From assembly GCA_017431185.1 (NCBI GenBank), contig JAFRLP010000180.1, positions 1 through 20,465 of the forward strand: a stretch of DNA of 20,465 nucleotides, written 5' to 3'. This DNA is from Victivallales bacterium. Lineage in GTDB: Bacteria; Verrucomicrobiota; Lentisphaeria; Oligosphaerales; Oligosphaeraceae. Below are positions 16,471 through 20,465 of this stretch, one piece after another (within the stretch, counting starts at the first letter, position 1; each line of letters begins with the position of its first letter). The position numbers and the translations under genes are program-made. The notes under the pieces were generated by a model. That model saw only the letters and a program-made list of their open reading frames with translations. It did no database searches and was not told where the DNA came from.

Positions 16471-17325
16471 TCAATCTCGGCGCTGTTCCCGTTCTCCTTG
16501 GTCATCCAAGTTGCGCTGCCCCTGGAAACGGGTTCGGAACTCTCCGGGCGAAAAGCCATAGCTACGCCGGAAGGCGCAGGAGAAATAGTGCGCGGAGTTG
16601 AATCCGCAGACATGCGCCACATCCGCCACAGGGCAGTGGGTGTCCACCAATAATCGGGAAGCCTGCTGCATTCGGCAGGACATCAGGTAATTCAGAGGCG
16701 AGATGCCAAAGGCACGGCGAAAGGCACGGCTGGCGCTTCCCCTGTGCATATTGAACTTGTCCGCCAGGGCCTCCACGTTCAACGAGACATCGCCGTAGTT
16801 CAGTTCCATGTAAGACCTCATTTCGCTGGCCACGTCGTTGACGTGCGACTCCCCCGTCTTGCCCATGGCCAGCAGCGTCAGTGCCTTGAAGACGATGGAC
16901 AGCGCATTGAACTGGTGTTTCGTGGTATGCGTACATATTTCCCCCTGGAGCGTGCGCAGCAGTGCGGCAGGACAGCCTCCCGCCGGATTCACCCCAGGCC
17001 GTATATGAAGCAGCCTCGGCAACGCATCGCAGTCCGGGCCTGCCAGAGTGAACCAGCTGTAATGGAACCGCGTCCTGGGCGTGAAGTCATGGACAGAGGC
17101 CGGCGGGTAATACCAGGCGGTGCCAGGGGAGACGATGAACTCCCGATTCTGAAAGCGAAAACACGCCTTGCCATCGATGGGCCAGAAGATTTCCCCGAAG
17201 TTGTTGCGGACAATCTCCTCGCGGTCCGGAGGATACAGGACAAATTCCCCGTAGCTGCGGACGTAGAGGTTCAAAGTGTTGTCCACTCCCCAGAAAGAGA
17301 GGATTTTCCGCTGAGACTGCTGCAT
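16471..17325 (-). CDS. AraC-family regulator
   Basis: A 284-aa regulator. The N-terminal half is a beta-rich sensor (FGEIFWPIDGKACFRFQNRE at 43-62; GTAWYYPPASVHDF at 68-81). The C-terminal half has both HTH units: VEALADKFNMHRGSASRAFRRAF (184-206) and VADVAHVCGFNSAHYFSCAFRRSYG (233-257), followed by SPGEFR. It converges on the GH78-like gene (40-bp gap, no hairpin seen) and diverges from the Gfo/Idh/MocA operon, so the shared 17326-17505 region is its probable regulatory target. The ligand cannot be deduced. Confidence 0.9.
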   Translation of the reverse strand: MQQSQRKILSFWGVDNTLNLYVRSYGEFVLYPPDREEIVRNNFGEIFWPIDGKACFRFQNREFIVSPGTAWYYPPASVHDFTPRTRFHYSWFTLAGPDCDALPRLLHIRPGVNPAGGCPAALLRTLQGEICTHTTKHQFNALSIVFKALTLLAMGKTGESHVNDVASEMRSYMELNYGDVSLNVEALADKFNMHRGSASRAFRRAFGISPLNYLMSCRMQQASRLLVDTHCPVADVAHVCGFNSAHYFSCAFRRSYGFSPGEFRTRFQGQRNLDDQGEREQRRD

Positions 17326-17362
17326 CGTTATAAAATAGTGATTGGTGGTTACAAAATCGACC

Positions 17363-17390
17363 TTGAATCTCCATCATTCAATGGTAGATT
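17363..17390 (+). promoter_or_regulatory. Candidate promoter with overlapping inverted repeat
   Basis: TTGAAT (17363-17368) and ATTCAA (17376-17381) form a perfect 6-bp inverted repeat with a 7-bp gap, typical of an operator. The left half can be the -35 box and TAGATT (17385-17390) the -10 box with a 16-bp spacer, facing the oxidoreductase gene. It lies between divergent AraC and Gfo/Idh/MocA genes, leaving a leader of about 110 nt. The leader contains a run of eight T; no riboswitch was recognised. Confidence 0.4.
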
Positions 17391-17505
17391 ATCCTGCAAT
17401 CAGTTTTTTTTGTGCATTAACATATCATTTCCGGGACGTTTTGCAAGGCCTCCTGACCTTTTTTCTCCAAGTGACATTCTCAACGCTACACCATCTTCTC
17501 TGAAT

Positions 17506-18711
17506 ATGAAACACCTTCGCCTAGCCGTCATCGGAACCTGCAGCCGCGGTCAAATGACTGACCTTGCCCATCTGCCCGAACAGGGCGTGGAAATTGTCGC
17601 AGGTGCAGACATCTATGAATTGCAGAGAAAGTCTTTTCAGGATCGTTATCGGGAAAAGTTCCATTCGGAGGTCAAGGCCTACGCCGATTATCGGGAAATG
17701 CTGGAGCGCGAACGTCCTGACGGTGTTTTCATCATCGTGCCCGATTATCTTCACGAGGAGATGGCCTGCCACTGCCTAAGCCAGGGCGTGCCAGTCTATC
17801 TGGAAAAGCCCATTGCCATCAGCATTGACGGAGCCGACAGGATTCTGCACACCGCCTACGAACATAAGACCCAACTGTTCCTGGGACACAATATGCGCTA
17901 CATGGGCTTCACCGAGAAGATGCACGAGATTGTCCAGTCCGGCGCCATCGGCGAGGTGAAGGCCATCTGGTGCCGCCATTTCATCAGTTATGGCGGAGAC
18001 GCCTATTATAGAGACTGGCACGCAGACCGCCGCAAGTCCTGCTCCCTCCTGCTCCAGAAAGGGTCCCATGACATCGACATCATCCACTGGCTTGCCAATT
18101 CGCGAACCGCCAGAGTGCATGGCTTCGGCACCCTGGCTGTGTATGGAGACGTGCCGCGCCGTCCCGCCGGAGAGGAACATCCCGCCAACTGGTTGTCCGC
18201 CTCCCAGGAATGGAAAAGGGCGCACTGGCCTCCTGAAACTCTCCGTGACTTCTATCCAATCGTTGATGTGGAAGACCTTAACATGATTGGAATGCAACTG
18301 ACCAATGGCGTGCAAGCCTGCTACCTGCAATGCCATTTCACCCCCGACTGTGTCCGAAACTACACGGTAATTGGAACCAGGGGACGGCTGGAAAACCGCG
18401 GAGACTATCACGGCAATGTCACCATTGAGGTCTGGACCCGCCGCAGCGACACCTACCAGCAGGAAGGCGACATCACCTACCGAATCGATGTGCCGAAGGA
18501 GAACCATGGCGGCGCCGACTTCAAAATCATCACTGGCTTCATTCAGATGCTGCGCGGCGAGGCACGCCCCATTCCGACCCCGCAGAGCGCACGCTATGCG
18601 GTCGCCGCTGGAATCCTAGGGGCTGAATCCATCCGCTCGGGCGGAAACACCATTGAATTGCCCCCCCTGCCGCCGGAACTGGAAAACTACAACTTCTCCC
18701 AGGTAAATTGA
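17506..18711 (+). CDS. Gfo/Idh/MocA-family oxidoreductase
   Basis: A 401-aa NAD(P)-dependent sugar oxidoreductase. It has a Rossmann N-terminus ([12 protein letters not shown], 6-17), the EKP motif with E100-K101-P102 (lysine thought to aid catalysis), and [11 protein letters not shown] (185-195), which carries the usual His/Asp pair in this family. The C-terminal alpha/beta domain follows. The reading frame extends upstream across the AraC gene, but ATG 17506 gives the natural Rossmann start. Such enzymes oxidise or epimerise sugars or inositols inside the cell. It begins an apparent operon with the pseudopilin (31-bp gap) and secreted GH71-like gene. Substrate is unknown. Confidence 0.9.
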   Translation: MKHLRLAVIGTCSRGQMTDLAHLPEQGVEIVAGADIYELQRKSFQDRYREKFHSEVKAYADYREMLERERPDGVFIIVPDYLHEEMACHCLSQGVPVYLEKPIAISIDGADRILHTAYEHKTQLFLGHNMRYMGFTEKMHEIVQSGAIGEVKAIWCRHFISYGGDAYYRDWHADRRKSCSLLLQKGSHDIDIIHWLANSRTARVHGFGTLAVYGDVPRRPAGEEHPANWLSASQEWKRAHWPPETLRDFYPIVDVEDLNMIGMQLTNGVQACYLQCHFTPDCVRNYTVIGTRGRLENRGDYHGNVTIEVWTRRSDTYQQEGDITYRIDVPKENHGGADFKIITGFIQMLRGEARPIPTPQSARYAVAAGILGAESIRSGGNTIELPPLPPELENYNFSQVN

Positions 18712-18742
18712 CGGATATCCTCATACAACACAGAGACAAAAC

Positions 18743-19480
18743 ATGGACAAACGGAACACAGTTTTCTTCACGCTCATCGAATTGCTTGTCGTCATAGCCA
18801 TCATCAGCGTATTGGCGGCGATGCTGCTGCCCGCTTTGAGCAAAGCCAGAGAGAAAGGGAGGGCGGCGAACTGCCTCAGCAATCTGCGCCAGATGGGACT
18901 GGCCTTCTCAATGTACCAGGACGACGGCGACAGCCACTTGCCCAACGCCCTGAACAATACGCTGGAAGGTATTGTCAAAAGCGATGGAAGCCCCTATCTC
19001 ATCTACTGGAACACCATGCTGGTCCGGCTGAAATACATCAGTTATCAGGTGTTCGCCTGCCCGTCCGCTCCAGCCAGCAAAACAGACCCCAACAGCCTCT
19101 CGCCGCAGGCGTACTCCAACATCGTCGGTCCATACAACCCGTATGGCTATCCATACGAGCCAAAGACCGTAGGTTCCGACAACACGAGCTACACGGGGCA
19201 TTGCAAGGTCGTCAACGTCATGCAACCATCCAGCCTGTATATGGTAATGGACTCGCGCAGGCGCAGCCAACTGGCCGACCCGCTGGGATACCTCACGGTC
19301 AAACGAAACTATGCGACGGACGCATCAGGCTTCCCCAACCCCAGGCATTCCGGCCAGTGCAATATCCTTCATCTGGACGCCAGTGTCCGGGCATACCGTG
19401 CCCAGTTGGAGAATCCCTATCTGAACGGGGTGGGAGACCACAGCACCCATCCCTGGTCCTGGTACGTCAACACCAAATAG
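18743..19480 (+). CDS. Pseudopilin-like protein, H-X9-DA variant
   Basis: A 245-aa pseudopilin-like protein with the N-terminal signal MDKRNTVF then [21 protein letters not shown] (9-29) and the conserved [21 protein letters not shown] continuation. The residue before the cleavage site is Phe rather than Gly. The C-terminal motif is H202-x9-D212-A213, with alanine replacing the glycine of H-X9-DG. CPSA at 106-109 parallels CPSG in the other pilin. It lies between the oxidoreductase and the secreted GH71-like gene, 12 bp before the latter, so probably co-expressed. The two pilins share the N-terminus but little else, suggesting different cargo or surface roles. Confidence 0.9.
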   Translation: MDKRNTVFFTLIELLVVIAIISVLAAMLLPALSKAREKGRAANCLSNLRQMGLAFSMYQDDGDSHLPNALNNTLEGIVKSDGSPYLIYWNTMLVRLKYISYQVFACPSAPASKTDPNSLSPQAYSNIVGPYNPYGYPYEPKTVGSDNTSYTGHCKVVNVMQPSSLYMVMDSRRRSQLADPLGYLTVKRNYATDASGFPNPRHSGQCNILHLDASVRAYRAQLENPYLNGVGDHSTHPWSWYVNTK

Positions 19481-19492
19481 AAACGCGCCCCC

Positions 19493-20465
19493 ATGAACAG
19501 AGTCTTCAGTCGGCTGTCAGTTCTTCTCGCATTGCTCTTTTCCGCTGCCTGCCAGGCAGACGCGGAGCGGGTTTATTTTCCGGAACTGCGGGAGAGAGTA
19601 GCCAAGGTCAAGCCCTTGTCCCCAGAGGACTTCGCGCTCTCCCCCGCCCTGCTCCAGGAACTCCGTCTTCTGGCGGCCACCAAGAAGCCAGCCCTGGCCA
19701 TTGGCCGCCCGTTTGTGATGACCGAGAGCGTCCCGCGTTGCGGGGAAATGTGGTTCACGGACCACATCTACATGGACAGGCAGCTATTCGCGGCACGGGA
19801 CATCTGGGAGCCTGGAAAGAACCGGCAGAAAGTCACCTCCTACGCCAAAACCTTCGACCTCATCCGTCAATCCGGCTATGACGCCATCAGCATTTTCACC
19901 ATCAGCAACGCGCTGGTGCATCAAAGCGCCCAGGCCATCGGCCTCACGCCTGGCCACCCCTGGCTAGTCTCCACCATGACTCCCAGCGGACTGAATGGAA
20001 AGAACAATCCAGACGCCTTGAAATACATTGCCTCCAGCCCACACTCCTACAGGATTGACGGGCGTCTGCTCGTCATGAACTGGACAGACCTTCCTGTTGA
20101 CAAGACCAAGGCATTCATCGAGGAGGTGGAACGGCAGACAGGCTGCCCCATCGCCTACATCGAAAGCCTGGGCACAGTTCCCGACCGCGAAGACCCTTTT
20201 GTCTTCTTCTCACGCAACCATGGCGAGGTTCCCGCCAGCACACTCCTCCTCTGGTTTGACCGCATCACGGAGTACCTGGAATGCTGCGCGGGCGTGGAAT
20301 TCGCCAACCGCCTTCCCCTGTCGGATGGCCGCCTGAACGTCGAGTACTACGACAAAATCGTCTATCCCCTGTTTGCGGCGGCATGCGCACAGGAACGCTT
20401 CAACGGACGAAAGCTCTTCGCCGCATACGCCATGGCCGGCTACAACAATTACCGCTCCAAAATGA
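19493..20465 (+). CDS. Secreted GH71-like protein, cut by right edge
   Basis: The frame runs from ATG 19493 to the end of the window without a stop, so only 324 residues are visible. A signal peptide is clear (MNRVFSRLSVLLALLFSAACQA); SAAC might act as a weak lipobox, or a type I signal peptidase may cut after CQA. After a spacer the sequence looks like a barrel start (HIYMDRQLFAARD, DLIRQSGYDAISIFTISNAL), resembling GH71-like proteins, but this resemblance is by eye and family assignment is tentative. No good ribosome binding site precedes it; translation may couple to the pseudopilin 12 bp upstream. Probably a polysaccharide-degrading enzyme of the operon. Confidence 0.65.
   Translation, partial: MNRVFSRLSVLLALLFSAACQADAERVYFPELRERVAKVKPLSPEDFALSPALLQELRLLAATKKPALAIGRPFVMTESVPRCGEMWFTDHIYMDRQLFAARDIWEPGKNRQKVTSYAKTFDLIRQSGYDAISIFTISNALVHQSAQAIGLTPGHPWLVSTMTPSGLNGKNNPDALKYIASSPHSYRIDGRLLVMNWTDLPVDKTKAFIEEVERQTGCPIAYIESLGTVPDREDPFVFFSRNHGEVPASTLLLWFDRITEYLECCAGVEFANRLPLSDGRLNVEYYDKIVYPLFAAACAQERFNGRKLFAAYAMAGYNNYRSKM

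Noticed and set aside
16744..17505. Upstream extension of the Gfo/Idh/MocA frame
   Set aside because: It runs antisense through the AraC gene; the Rossmann fold starts naturally at ATG 17506.

Overview
The window reads as a piece of a Lentisphaerota (Victivallales-type) chromosome, in the PVC superphylum. The main reason is the mix of pilin-like proteins beginning with an FTLIELLVV prepilin signal and ending in an H-X9-DG motif, each placed directly upstream of a secreted or carbohydrate-active protein, with AraC-type regulators and a Gfo/Idh/MocA oxidoreductase. This assignment is inferred from gene content; no marker gene is present.

Left part (1-5074, all minus strand). A tRNA-Ser(UGA) is cut by the left edge. 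It is followed by a tight four-gene block in the order HAD phosphatase, alpha/beta-hydrolase esterase, FtsW-like SEDS protein, M42 aminopeptidase, with gaps of 15-34 bp, and then a separate family 2 glycosyltransferase.

Middle part (5518-10130, plus strand). This is a decaying sugar-utilisation locus. An AraC regulator carries a 2-nt frameshift in its second helix-turn-helix. A secreted glycoside-hydrolase-like gene has a nonsense codon, an apparent internal deletion and a homopolymer frameshift. The first 14 codons of a pseudopilin gene are fused in frame to the interior of a GH42-like gene. A 33-codon stub of a GH78-like gene ends the region.

Right part (10144-20465). It holds a second AraC gene (minus), a REP/MITE-like inverted repeat, and a pseudopilin with a good sigma70-type promoter followed by a DUF4838 secreted protein and an intact GH78-like alpha-L-rhamnosidase-type gene. 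A third AraC (minus) is divergent from an apparent operon of Gfo/Idh/MocA oxidoreductase, pseudopilin and a secreted GH71-like protein that runs off the right edge.

The most informative observation is that the 5' end of the intact GH78-like gene (14883) and its upstream flank match the stub at 10029 at about 90% nucleotide identity. One copy kept the upstream GH42-like gene and lost the GH78-like gene. The other kept the GH78-like gene and only the last few codons of the upstream one. The region therefore looks like a duplicated polysaccharide-utilisation module undergoing complementary loss, possibly helped by recombination at the conserved 5' ends of pseudopilin genes. Apart from the stub and its partner, functions rest on motifs read by eye; no database search was possible.
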